A DNA stretch of 64,000 bases from Adenophora triphylla var. japonica (Eukaryota; Streptophyta; Magnoliopsida; Asterales; Campanulaceae), in contig JAFEMH010004867.1 of assembly GCA_022495995.1 (NCBI GenBank), positions 37,501 through 101,500 on the forward strand, read 5' to 3'. The notes below the pieces were generated by a model. That model saw only the letters and a list, made by a program, of their open reading frames with translations. It searched no databases and was not told the origin of the DNA. Shown piece after piece: positions 47,721 to 58,380 of the stretch. A program made the translations under genes and the position numbers. Within the stretch, counting starts at the first letter, position 1. Each line of letters opens with the position of its first letter.

Positions 47721-48331
47721 TTCTAACTTTGTTTTGTAGGATTTCAGTATATAAAAAAATTAAAAAAAAAAGAGAAGAAAAATGGTGAACAGTGGTTAGT
47801 ACGGCCGTGATCTATACCTTGGAGCGGCTGTGCAGTTCATATCAAGTTGATGTGAGTTGGCTCAGCAAAAGGGCACGGCCGTGCAGTTTCCTTAGCCCGG
47901 CCGTGCAAGTCGCCTGGAAGGTCGTGCCTTTTCAGTAAATAGACCTGACTTTTCCCCTTTCTCCCTCATTCACTTCACCTCCTCCTCTCTCTCTCTATAC
48001 CTCCGCCCCATCCTCCATAAAACCTTCAAAATCCACCACAAAATCAGTCAAAGCAACATTAATCCTCCATAAATTCAACATCCAAACACTCTCCCATCCC
48101 ATATTTTCCATCAAAAAAACTCTCAAAACCCTCCTAAAACCCCAATTCCGAAAATCCCAAATCTCCACCCATTTCAAAAGTTGAAGAGATTTCCTTGGAG
48201 TAGGAGATCAAGAAGGAAGCTTTTGGGCAATTGGAGGCTGTGCAACAAGGATTTCAAGGTCTTGGTCATCAATTTCTCCGGTTAAAAATTTCTCCCTTCT
48301 CTTGTTTTTCAAATTCTTGGGTCTTGATAAA
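47530..48331. other. Athila internal non-coding region
   Basis: Contains a (TTA)n microsatellite at about 47660-47722 and a second cluster of the LTR palindrome words (ACGGCCGTG, GCACGGCCGTGC, CCCGGCCGTGC) at 47801-47928. A CT-rich leader precedes the 3' gene. No other coding sequence assigned. Confidence 0.6.
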
Positions 48332-48694
48332 ATGGCTTCAAAGGGAAAGGAAAAGACCATGGAAAGAGTTTCTAAGAAGTCTCGGAAAGAACCCGCCTCT
48401 ACCTCTAACCTAAACCCAACTCTCAATAGCTTGGGGATTGAATTTAGGAGTGCTTCGGAAACGGCACGGTTCACTGCCCTTCGTTCCAAAAGAATAAGGC
48501 CAACCCAATTCCCTGATACACTTGCCCTTAGATCTTTGGGAGTTTATGGAGATGTGTTTTCGTTTCATCTTGGGTTAGGTAGTGTGGGAATTCTTCAATT
48601 GCATGAGAAGACTTATCAGAGACTTAACTTAGAGTTCTTGTGTACTTTGAAGAGGAGGGTTACAACGGAAATTTGCAGGCAATATTCCCATTGA
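48332..48694 (+). pseudogene. Athila ORF-1-like 3' gene, truncated
   Basis: Starts MASKGKEKTMERVSKKSRKE, followed by ARFTALRSKRIRPTQF, SLGVYGDVFSFHLGLG and a YQRLNLEFLCTL stretch, the conserved pattern of the Athila ORF-1 family. Its role in the element is unsettled. The frame ends at 48694. The deletion that removed most of the 3' LTR starts about 60 bp later, after three spaced copies of TTCCCATTGAATT (48680-48755). Confidence 0.75.
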
Positions 48695-48755
48695 ATTTAC
48701 TGATACTGAGGCCGATATTCCCATTGAATTTAGGGAAGATGTTCCCATTGAATTC

Positions 48756-48991
48756 CAATCCCGAGAATGCTTCGTTTATAAGAGTTTTATTAAAGTATTT
48801 TTCTGCGTATGTTCTATTCTTTTCCTAAATCATCTTTATTTCTCCCAATCTCTTTTATAATTGTTGTAAAAACAATTTCATCCCAAAGTAAACCATGTCC
48901 TTGTGGGATCGATTCGTACTTGCACCCTCTATATTTCAATAGCCCGTGCGTTTGCGGATTTTAAAATAAATCGTTAGGTTTCGACCGAACA
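48756..48991 (+). repeat. 3' LTR fragment of the Athila element
   Basis: 236 bp matching the end of the 5' LTR (44718-44953), starting CAATCCCGAG and ending CCGAACA. The first roughly 1285 bp of the LTR are missing. Confidence 0.92.
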
Positions 48992-50246
48992 AAACCCTTT
49001 GCAACCAACCGTGCTTTATAACGTTCGACATCTCCATTTGGTTTATATTTTATTTTGTAAACCTATTTGGAGTCTATTGCCTTCTTTCTTGGAGGTAATG
49101 TTTCAAGCCTCCATGTTTTGTTTTGTTCTAAGGCATAGATCTCGTTCTTCATGGCTTCTCGCCAATGCTCATCCTTGACTGCCTGGTAGTAATATTTTGG
49201 CTCATCACACGAGAGGTGATGGCCACCAAGAAAGCTTTATGATGATTAGAAAAACGATCATAAGTGCCAAAGTGTGATAAGGGGTATACCTCCGAGGTCT
49301 TCGGATTGAGATTGGGCGACACATGGTCTATGGGGTCTGGCAAATAAACAACGTAGTTCTCAAGGTACTTGGGCTGCTTCTTGATACGCTCACTATGTCG
49401 AGGCTCTTGAGCCTGGTCGTGTGTGTTGTTCCCCATCATGTGCTCATTACCCTCAACCTGTTGTTGGTCATCATTTTGCTCGGCCTGAACTTCTAGCATA
49501 GCACAATTCTTATCACAAGGATCCGAAGTTAATTCCACATCCCAATCACTTTCCCTATTTTCAGCCACATTCTGCACTTTAGGTCCGGGTTGGGCCCTCT
49601 TAAAAGGAAAAATGTTCTCGACAAATTTTACGTCCCGAGAGGTAAAAATCTGTTTGGTGTTGGGACCAAATATCCTATAACCCTTTTAAGAGTGGGGGTA
49701 GCCAACGAAAATGCAAGGTCACCCCCTAGCATCAAATTTATCTCCCCCTCTCCTATTATCTTTGGCATAGGCCAAACAACCAAAAGATCGAAGATGGTCA
49801 TATTTAGGTTGTTTGTGAAACACGATTTCATATGGTGTCTTATTTCCCAAAGGTTGGAGGGTAATTTATTTATAATGTATGTGGCGGTAAAGACACACTC
49901 TCCCCAAAATTTCTTTGGGAACCCAGCCTCAAAACACAATGCCCTAGCCATTTCCAAAATGTGCATGTGTTTACGTTCTACGACTCCTGTTGTGGGGTGT
50001 CTGTGCAAGATGTCTCTAGTAACATTCCATTCTCAACATAATAATTTGGCATCTCATTAGACTGAAATTCCTGGCCATTGTCACTCCACACACACTTAAT
50101 CCTTTTACCAAACTGAGTATAGATCATTTCACAAAACATGGTGAGATATTTGTAAACCTCAGACTTATACTTCATGTGAAACACCCATACCCCTCGACTA
50201 AAATCGTCGACCACAGACAAAAAATAATGTGCTCCAGAGAAAGATG

Positions 50247-50763
50247 TGTTGGGATTGGATCCTAAACTACAAGGATGAAAAGGGGCCTAAGTCGGAGGAG
50301 TCGGTGAGATCGAAGAGGAGTTCAAAACGGAGCAGAGGTTTCTGGTGAGCTGCGCGACCGCGCTGGAGGAGCTGCGCGACCGCGCACGTAGGCGAGGCTT
50401 CGTGGTTTGGCGGAATCAATTGAGGGCGGCCGCGGCGGGCCGAGGGCGGCCGCGCTGTCGACGGGTTTTCTGCAGCAGCTTGATTTTGTTTCCTTTTCTG
50501 ATTAGAACTCTTCTTAAATTAGATTTAGGGTTCCTTGTATTACTATATAAACATAGATCCGGCCTAGAACTCATTGTAGCCACATATTAGAGAGACTAAT
50601 AACATATTGACTTGGCAATTGCCCCCGGACGTAGTTCACGAGTTGGTGAATGAACCGGGTAAACAACTCTTGTGTTCTTGTGTGTGATTGTTTCTTTCTT
50701 GTACGTGTGGGTGTGTTGTTTTCTTTGTGTTGATTGCAACGGGGGAGCACCAATTTCACAACA
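50247..50763 (+). repeat. 5' LTR of the TR-GAG element
   Basis: TGTTGGGATTGG to TTTCACAACA. GC cluster at 50348-50462 with GCTGCGCGACCGCGC (twice) and GGGCGGCCGCGG words. Confidence 0.95.
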
Positions 50764-50859
50764 ACTGGTATCAGAGCCTTGGTTCGGAGGATTCAAAATC
50801 TTTTCATTAGTTGATTAATTTTGAATCGCGTTCTTGGGGATTTTGGTGAAGCAGTCAAG

Positions 50860-51760
50860 ATGAAGAACCATATCGAGAAATTCAACGGTGTGAATTTCAC
50901 GTTTTGGAAGACAAGGATTGAAGACTACCTTTATTGTAAGGATCTTCATAAGCCCTTGAAGGAGAAGCCCGAAGACATGTCACAAGGAGATTGGGAGGCG
51001 TTGGATTGGAAGGCGTTAGGAAGCGTGGAGTGCCACTAGCAGGACGACGTTGCACGGAACGCTATGGAGGCCAAGACAACGGTGGAGTTGCTTCTGGCTT
51101 ATTTGTCCCAGAACATGTATGAGAAGCCGTCGAATATCAATAAGGTGCATTTGATAAAGAGGTTTGCGAATGCGAAGATGTCGAGAGGGCGAACGGCGGC
51201 AAGTCATATCGGCAATTTCAAAGGTATGGTGGACCAATTGAAAAGTGTTGATATTACTTTCTCCGATGAAGTGCTAGCTTGTTTTCTACTAAAGTCATTG
51301 CACGATAGTTGGGAGGATTCTTGTCACAACGATTAGTACGTCGAAAAGCACGTTTGGTGTATACGGAGGTTAGAGATCTCGTCTGAGAGGAGTTGCGAAG
51401 GAAAGAGAAAAGGGAGAATCGTCCGTAGATGGGGGGCACTTAGGGTGGAGAGAAAAGGGGTGGACCTAAGGGGAAAAAGGTCAAGTGCTACAATTGTGGT
51501 GAATTGGGGCACATAAGTTATATTTGTCAGGAAAAGGTGGTGGTGCGCACGTGGTGGATGATGGTGGAGATGTATTAATCCTAGGGGAGGAGCGGTCGGG
51601 TGAAGATTGGGTGTTGGATTACGGAGCTTCTTGTCATGCTAGTGGGGATGCGGAATCAATGAGGCGTTACAAAACCGGAGATTTTGGGGTTCTCTATCTT
51701 GGTGATGGTCGGCCATTGAAGATCGAAAGGAAAGGGAGATGTGATGATGAAGACACCTAA
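50860..51760 (+). pseudogene. Gag and protease-like region of the TR-GAG element
   Basis: Begins MKNHIEKFNGVNFTFWKTRI, the copia-type gag start. A stop at 51037-51039 interrupts it. The core continues in a new frame from 51064 with ELLLAYLSQNMYEKPSN and VHLIKRFANAKMSRG and ends at SWED near 51320. A zinc knuckle CYNCGELGHISYIC lies at about 51489-51530 and WVLDYGASCHASGD (about 51609-51650) is a protease active-site segment with DYGAS in place of DSGAS. Coding up to 52291 is not recognisable. Several stops and frameshifts. Confidence 0.8.
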
Positions 51761-52411
51761 CGGGGCTGTTTTACAACTACACGACGTGATGCATGTTCGG
51801 ATTTGAGAAGAAGGGTGATTTACGTAGGACAACTTGACGGTGAAGGGTATGGTGTTTCTTTCATTGGTGGGTCTTGGGAAGTCACAAAAGGGGCTAAGGT
51901 GTTGGCTCGTAGGGTTAAGGGAAGATGTTGTATTCTACCTACAATGTCGACATTCGTTCCGGTGGGAGCAAGAGGCTTAAGAACCGGCTGTTGGTGTAAA
52001 AGGGGAGACATCAAGAAACGGTATGTTGGGGAGGACACAAAGTTGATCAACGTGGTGTGGAAGTCCAAGGGCCCTAACAGAGAGCGGTTTCAGACCAAGA
52101 ACAGTCGATGCAAGAAACAAGGTGTGTCCAAGTTTCAAGGGGAAGCATTGCGAGGAAGGTGGGTCTGGAGGGAGAAGGCGAAGTTAGACTTGCGGGGAGA
52201 AATCAAGGTAGAAGCTGATTTGGGGAGGCAAGAACGATCTAACACGGAGAGGTTGAAACGTCGCTTGGTTTCAACTCGCCTTAGTACTTGAGGAGAGGTG
52301 CGGTAGTGTCAAGCCAATATGGAGGAGGGGGAATGTGTTCAAAGGTCTTTACTCCGTGGTGGGAGTTGATGGGTGATTTTATGTTTGTTGGTTTAGTCTC
52401 CGGTGGGAGAT

Positions 52412-52926
52412 TGTTGGGATTGGATCCTAAACTACAAGGATGAAAAGGGGCCTAAGTCGGAGGAGTCGGTGAGATCGAAGAGGAGTTCAAAACGGAGCAG
52501 AGGTTTCTGGTGAGCTGCGCGACCGCGCTGGAGGAGCTGCGCGACCGCGCACGTAGGCGAGAGGCTTCATGGTTTGGCGGAATCAATTGAGGGCGACCGC
52601 TGGGCCGAGGGCGGCCGCTGTCGACGGGTTTTCTGCAGCAGCTTGATTTTGTTTCCTTTTCTGATTAGAACTCTTCTTAAATTAGATTTAGGGTTCCTTG
52701 TATTACTATATAAACATAGATCCGGCCTAGAACTCATTGTAGCCACATATTAGAGAGACTAATAACATATTGACTTGGCAATTGCCCCCGGACGTAGTTC
52801 ACGAGTTGGTGAATGAACCGGGTAAACAACTCTTGTGTTCTTGTGTGTGATTGTTTCTTTCTTGTACGTGTGGGTGTGTTGTTTTCTTTGTGTTGATTGC
52901 AACGGGGGAGCACCAATTTCACAACA
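52412..52926 (+). repeat. 3' LTR of the TR-GAG element
   Basis: 515 bp preceded by purine-rich CGGTGGGAGAT. Compared with the 5' LTR it differs by short indels and substitutions in and just before the GC-rich words (52512-52622), not elsewhere by eye. Confidence 0.95.
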
Positions 52927-53935
52927 AGATGGTGTCCTATATGCCCCCCATATACCACAGTGAATCATATCAAAACAAGCATGTGATTTAATATTACTTT
53001 TTGGAAAAGGAAGTCTTGTTAACTTTGCTCTAAAACAAGAATCACAATGTTCTCTTTCTCTTGTTTCATTACCAACAATGCTATTAAATAATCAGAATGT
53101 AGAGATGCTGCATGACCTAGTCTTCGATGCCAAGTACTTGGGCTAACAACTGCAGTGTACACCATACCTTGAGTCTTGATTGGCTCCATGTAGTATAGAC
53201 CATTGTGTCCTTTACCCATCCCAATCAAAGTCCTCGAAGCTTAGTCCTGCATCACACAAAAGTCCGGAAAGAAGATAAAGGCATAGTTTAAGTCTTTCGT
53301 GAGTTTGCTAACTGAAAGTAGATTGCATTGAAAATCTGGAATGTTTAGAACATTGTCATCTGTCAACCCATTTGGCAGACGAGTACTTCCCACCCCTTTC
53401 ACGGGAATAGTGGCCCCATTAGGTATCTTGACCGGCATCATGTCTTCGGGTTTTCGTCAATTTTGTTAGACTGTAGCATCATATGTTATGTGCTTACTCG
53501 CTCCTAAATCAATTACCCAAGACAATGTATTATGCATCTTACCCGCCATGTTTGCCGTCGGATGATTGTCTGCTTGCTCACCTTCAGCCTTGTTGAAGTA
53601 TTCAAACAGCTTGGCATAGTTAGCTGCAGATATTCCAGGAATGGTGTTGTACTCTCCCATGACTAGGTTGGTAGACTTTGTTGCCCCTTTATCTTTACTA
53701 CGTCCGTCTCCTCCTTTCTTCCTCACAGGTGAATAGCCTACTATCTTATAACAATTCTCGAGTGTATGGTAGTATTTTCCAAAATGAGTGTATTTTGTTT
53801 TTTCGCACAGTCCATCTCTCTTGTCCTCCCTGTTCGAATTTTGTACCCCATGTGTTTGGCACTTTTCGCATTGAACATATCAATTATATGTTTACTTGCC
53901 CGGGCAACTTCTCATTAGAATTTGATTCATGCATG

Positions 53936-54082
53936 ACTTTTAATTTTTAAACAATTAGAAAAGAAAATAATACAAGAAAATTATTTACACTAAAAAAGAA
54001 CTAATAAAAGAAAACTATTTACAATACACTAACAAAATTAACTTGTTCGCAACACAAATCCCTGACAACGGCGCCAAAAACT
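53936..54082 (-). other. Leader remnant and primer site of an Athila/Tat-type element
   Basis: On the minus strand TGGCGCCGTTGTCAGGGA follows LTR copy 1 directly, in the region 54077-54059, and an AT-rich leader continues to about 53940, where the copia gag remnant begins. The internal region of this element is otherwise absent. Confidence 0.65.
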
Positions 54083-55466
54083 TGATGGAGGAAATCTCCC
54101 CCTTATTAAAATTACCTAGCAACTGCACTAGTTTATCAATGTAGTAATATGCACAAAGCAAGGGCCAATCCACAGGAACTATAGTGGAACAAGTATATTT
54201 TATTAGTGTATAAAGTAACCAAAAGAAGGGGTTTGATTGTTTGAATTATTAATCTAAGAAAGCAAATAAAACAATTAAAGAAATCAAGAGAGCAAGGGAT
54301 TCATGGATTGGGGATCATAACAATTGTCATTTTAAGCTATTTAAATCATGTAAAAGAATTCAATCTCATTCTTGGGTTCGTTCACAATAAAATAAGATTG
54401 GGACGGTTAGGCGGCCGAATTGCAATCTATCAATCCCAATTAATCATTTTTCGCAAATCAAGTCCAAGCAATTAATCGAGAAGGCAAATATATAAATGAA
54501 CACAAGAACCTAAGAACCTAGATTCATTGATTTTTGTTGCGTCCTCAATTAAATCTATTCTTCTCAACAATGGTCAATGTATAAATTATCCATGTTACTG
54601 AAACGATTTATACCCAAATAGATTCATAGGCCAAAAGTATCTTAACATACAATTGAAGCCTATGAATGATTTTGAAGAATGTTTAGAGAACAAGAACGAG
54701 AGAGAGATAGGAAGAATTAAAACCCTAGCATAAAGATCAAATTGTTACTTACCTCAATCCACGAATCAAATAAATTAGCCTCGAAGGGCCATTAAAATAA
54801 ATAAATAAAACCTTGAATTTGAATATTCAATCCTTGTAAAAACCTAAACTATGTAATATATGTTAAGGGAGAAGAAAAGATCGATAGAGAATACAAAAAC
54901 CTAATTTAGGGTCCTTTATATAGGAGGAGGGAGGAAGAATTCCTAATTTACAGTCAAAATAGGTCAATTTCCTAGTCCAATTAGGATTCTGTCGAAACCG
55001 TCACAAATCTGTTGCTGATTCTGTTGATATTCTTTAAAAGTTGCCTTTAAATTTGTGACGGAATTAAATCCGTCACAGAATTTCCGTCAGTAAGACTCGC
55101 ATTCGCCCAAAGTTACAGCCATGTTGGAGCGTGGCGTTCGCTCCTTCATATTTTCAGCTTTGGTCCCTGAACTTTTCTCTTTTGCACTTTGGTCTCAAAC
55201 TTTCCTCTTTTGCACTTTAGCCCCTCCATTTTAAATATTTTGCACTTTAGCCCCTGAACTTTATAATACCAGTTTACTCCCTGATTTTTCATAATTGCAA
55301 TTTGGTCCCTGAACTTCCAAACAAGCTTATATCCTTCATTTTTTGCCTAATTGCACTTCAACCACTGATTTTAAAAACACTAACAAAACACATTAAATTC
55401 TCAAGGTTTTGAGCATCAAATAAGCTTGGAAATATATCTTTTAGATGGGTAAAACCACATTCATCG
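54083..55466 (-). repeat. LTR copy 1 of a tandem pair (Athila/Tat-type)
   Basis: 1384 bp with ends TGATGGAGG and CATTCATCG (plus-strand view; the latter a CA end mutated to CG). It is about 95% like copy 2 by eye. Its middle has an inverted word pair GTGACGGAATT/AATCCGTCAC and the phrase TTTGCACTTTAGCCCC repeated. No coding capacity. Confidence 0.85.
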
Positions 55467-55475
55467 TCAAAAACT

Positions 55476-56824
55476 TGATGGAGGAAATCTCCCTCTTATT
55501 AAAATTACCTATCAAGTGCACTAGTTTATCAATGTAGTAATATGCACAAAGCAAGGGTCGAATCCACAGGGACTAAAGTGGAACAAGTATATTTTATTAG
55601 TGTATAAAAGTAACCAAAAGAAGGGGTTTGATTGTTTGAATTATTAATCTAAGAAAGCAAATAAAACAATTAAAGAAATCAAGAGAGCAAGGGATTCATG
55701 GATTGGGGATCATAACAATTGTCACTTTAAGCTATTTAAATCATGTAAAAGAATTCAATCTCATTCTTGGGTTCGTTCACAATAAAATAAGATTGGGACG
55801 GTTAGGCGGCCGAATTGCAATCTATCAATCTAAATTAATCACTTTTTGCAAATCAAGTCTAAGCAATTAACCAAGAAGACAAATATATAAATGAACACAA
55901 GAACCTAAGAACCTAGATTCATTGATTTCCATTACGTCCTCAATTAAATCTATTCTTCTCAACAATGGTCATTGTATAAATTATCCATGTTACTGAAACG
56001 ATTTATACCCAAATAGATTCATAGGCCAAAAGTATCTTAACATACAATTGAAGCCTATGAATGATTTTGAAGAATGTTTAGAGAACAAGAACGAGAGAGA
56101 GAGATAGGACGAATTAAATTCCTATCATAAAGATCCAATTGTTACTTACCTCAATCCACGAATCAAATAAATTAGCTTCGAAGGGCCATTAAAATAAATA
56201 AATAAAACCTTGAATTTGAATCTTCAATCCTTGTAAAAACCTAAACTATATAATATATGTTAAGGGAGAAGAAAAGATCGATAGAGAATACAAAAACCTA
56301 ATCTAGGGTCCTTTATATAGGAGGAGGGAGGAAGGATTCCTAATTTACAATCAAAATAGGTCAATTTCCTAGTCCAATTAGGATTCTATCGAAACCGTCA
56401 CAAATCTGTTGCTGATTCTGTTGATATTCTTTAAAAGTTGCCTTTAAATTTGTGACAAAATTAAATCCGTCACAGAATTTTCGTGCCATGTTGGAGCACC
56501 TGCTCCAATTATTTGGAGTGTTCGCTCCTTCATATTTTCAGCTTTGGTCCCAGAACTTTCCTCTTTTGCACTTTAGCCCCTCCATTTTCAATATTTTGCA
56601 CTTTAGCCCCTGAACTTTATAATACCAGTTTACTCACTAATTTTTCATAATTGCAATTTGGTCCCTGAACTTCCAAAACAAGCTCATATCCTCCATTTTC
56701 TGCCTAAATGCACTTCAACCCATGTACTTTCAAAACACTAACAAAACACATTAAATTCCCAAGGTTTTGAGCATCAAATAAGATTGGAAACATATATTTT
56801 GGATGGGTAAAACCACATCCATCA
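55476..56824 (-). repeat. LTR copy 2 of a tandem pair
   Basis: 1349 bp, TGATGGAGG to CATCCATCA. Only GTCAAAAAC-type bases separate it from copy 1, resembling the CGCCAAAAAC that abuts copy 1 at 54073-54082, so a stub of the primer site lies between the two LTRs. The internal region between the LTRs is missing. Confidence 0.85.
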
Positions 56825-57789
56825 CTTGCACTAAATTTGACCTCCTTAATTTGCACTAAATTTGCACATCAAACCCTGTAATTTCAAATGAAGGATTTAT
56901 ACATTTCGACCTCCTTAAATTTTAGAAAAATTTACACTAAATTATTATTTTGAACCCCTTGCATCCTAAATTTGTATACAACAATTATATTAATTATCCC
57001 AAGAGCAATCTCGACCCCCTTTACAAAAATTTATGACTTTGCCACTGCATACAAGATCTGACCAAATGCCCATCCTACCTCCTCTACATTCTTTGTCTCG
57101 GTAGAGTTTTTCAATGTCATGTTCCGGTCCTCTTCCAAATAAAATAACAATTTATTAGTTAATTTTATATTCATTTTATATGAATATTTTTAAATATATT
57201 TTCTAATTGGATAATTAGCCGTATTATTCCGGCTGAATTTCGACGAATTGGTCACTAGTATACAGTAAATATATGCCCTAGACGAAAGCTACCATTTGGA
57301 GTCAAAAAAATAATCTAAAGAATTAAATGAGAGGGTTGTGGCGATAGAAGGAACTGGGGAAACTACTAGCAAAGCATCCACAAACGTTTTATGTCAATTT
57401 CAATGGGATGGAGGGAGTATTTAATTATCTTTTTGGATGGGGGAGGTGAACAATTGGTATTTTATTCTTCTTACTAATAACCCTTTCATGCGCTTCATCA
57501 TCTTAAAGTTTTAACGCAAAAAATTGATTGGCGCCATTGATTTAGATTTATCTTCTTTAAGCATAACCACATATCACATAAATTAAAGCACATCGAGGGT
57601 GTATAACAGAATATCATACATGTTTGTCATCCTTGGATTTAGTTAACACCACCTTTAGATTTAATTAACACCATCTGCCATACTGTAAGTTAAATCAAAC
57701 TCATACTAGTACTTTGCCAAATATTTACGCTATGCTTTCATATTTATAAAAATTAAATGATCCTCCAACATCTAATGTCACTACTAGCG
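56825..57789. other. Intergenic DNA without recognised genes
   Basis: AT-rich. Contains diverged LTR-like phrases (GACCTCCTTAAATTT) and a lone Stowaway end GGGATGGAGGGAGTA near 57406-57420 without its partner. Confidence 0.35.
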
Positions 57790-58380
57790 AATACAACCCT
57801 AAGAGGGATGAGCACCGGAGGTAGGAGGGAGTGCTTGAGCATGATCGATGATGGGAGCATTACCACTTACGTAGGGAGGAGCAAGAGCGGTAGCATGAAC
57901 AAGTGCAGGAGCAGAAGCAAGATCAATGACAGGACCACTGGTGGATACAAGAGCTGGAGCCGAAGCAGAAGTTGGTGCAGGTGCAGGAGGAGCAGGTGCA
58001 AAAGCAGGGTCAATCACTGGAGCACTGGCACTAGTGGGAGCAAGAGCAGGCATGAGAGCAAGAGCAGGAGCAGATGCATGTATATTTGCAGGGGCTAGAG
58101 AAGCAGGTGCAGAAGCATGATCTATGACTGGAGCACTGTCACTAGCGGATGCAAGAGCTGGAGCAGGGCAGGAGCTAGTGCAGAAGGAACAGGTGCAGGT
58201 GCAGAAGCAAGATCAATGACTCGAGCACTGCCACTAGTGGAATAAGAAGCAGAAGCGGGAGCAAGAGCAGGTGTGGGAGCATGAGCATGAGCACTGGAGC
58301 CAGAGCAGGAGGAGATGCACGTACAGGTGCAAGGGCTAGAAGAGAAGGTGCAGAAGAATGATCTATGGCTGGAGCACTGT
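57790..58380 (-). pseudogene. Ala/Pro/Ser-repeat coding remnant, cut by an LTR
   Basis: On the minus strand an imperfect coding repeat with words such as PVIDPAFAPAPPAPAPTSAS and VIDLASAPAPV, from about 58380 down to a stop near 57799. DNA units are (GGTGCAGGAGCAAGAG)-like and repeat about every 150 bp in a larger pattern (CACTRGYGGA ... ATCAATGAC). A frame change lies near 58160. The 5' end is removed at 58380 by the LTR insertion. Composition resembles arabinogalactan or other Pro-rich wall proteins, but no signal peptide or GPI site is visible, so the family is unproven. Confidence 0.5.

Larger units (their letters stand above)
43433..48991 (+). mobile_element. Athila-type Ty3/gypsy element with internal deletion
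   Basis: 5559 bp inside the second copia element, with target duplication AAACC (43428-43432 and 48992-48996). The 5' LTR is 43433-44953. The primer site TGGCGCCGTTGTCGG (from 44960) is the type usual for Athila/Tat. Gag and protease are present, RT, RNase H and integrase are absent, an Athila ORF-1-like 3' gene remains, and the 3' LTR is reduced to its last 236 bp. Two deletions are needed to explain this. Confidence 0.9.
50247..52926 (+). mobile_element. Non-autonomous copia element with gag and protease only (TR-GAG type)
   Basis: 2680 bp inside the integrase of the second copia element, with target duplication AGATG (50242-50246 and 52927-52931). LTRs are 517 and 515 bp. Primer site TGGTATCAGAGCC is at 50767-50779. 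Only gag, a zinc knuckle and a protease-like segment are present; integrase, RT and RNase H are absent. The LTRs are identical by eye except within and next to a GC-rich cluster, so insertion is recent. It would depend on an autonomous copia for reverse transcription. Confidence 0.92.
41975..53935 (-). mobile_element. Second Ty1/copia element, split by two insertions and missing its 5' LTR
   Basis: A minus-strand copia element whose parts lie at 41975-43432, 48992-50246 and 52927 to about 53935, separated by an Athila element and a TR-GAG element. Reading order resumes across each insertion at its 5-bp target duplication. The 3' LTR is 41975-42186. No matching 5' LTR is seen; the gag end is replaced by the tandem LTRs from 54083. 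Confidence 0.88.
42187..53935 (-). pseudogene. Second copia gag-pol polyprotein, split and broken
   Basis: From the 5' side: gag zinc-knuckle region (53900-53740, degenerate), protease WVIDLGASKHIT (about 53500), pre-integrase STWHRRLGHAA (53145), integrase IHCGIWGAYRTPS (about 52960) then VVDDFSRGVW and VWSDNGQEF (50215-50080), a variable linker (49577-49149), reverse transcriptase start (49060) continuing at 43425 with [17 protein letters not shown] and [11 protein letters not shown], and RNase H with [15 protein letters not shown] (42530) and CDNQAARQIANNP. Frame changes occur in most segments besides the two insertions. Confidence 0.85.

Noticed and set aside
49590..50060. 156-codon plus-strand open frame
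   Set aside because: Antisense shadow of copia integrase sequence on the minus strand.
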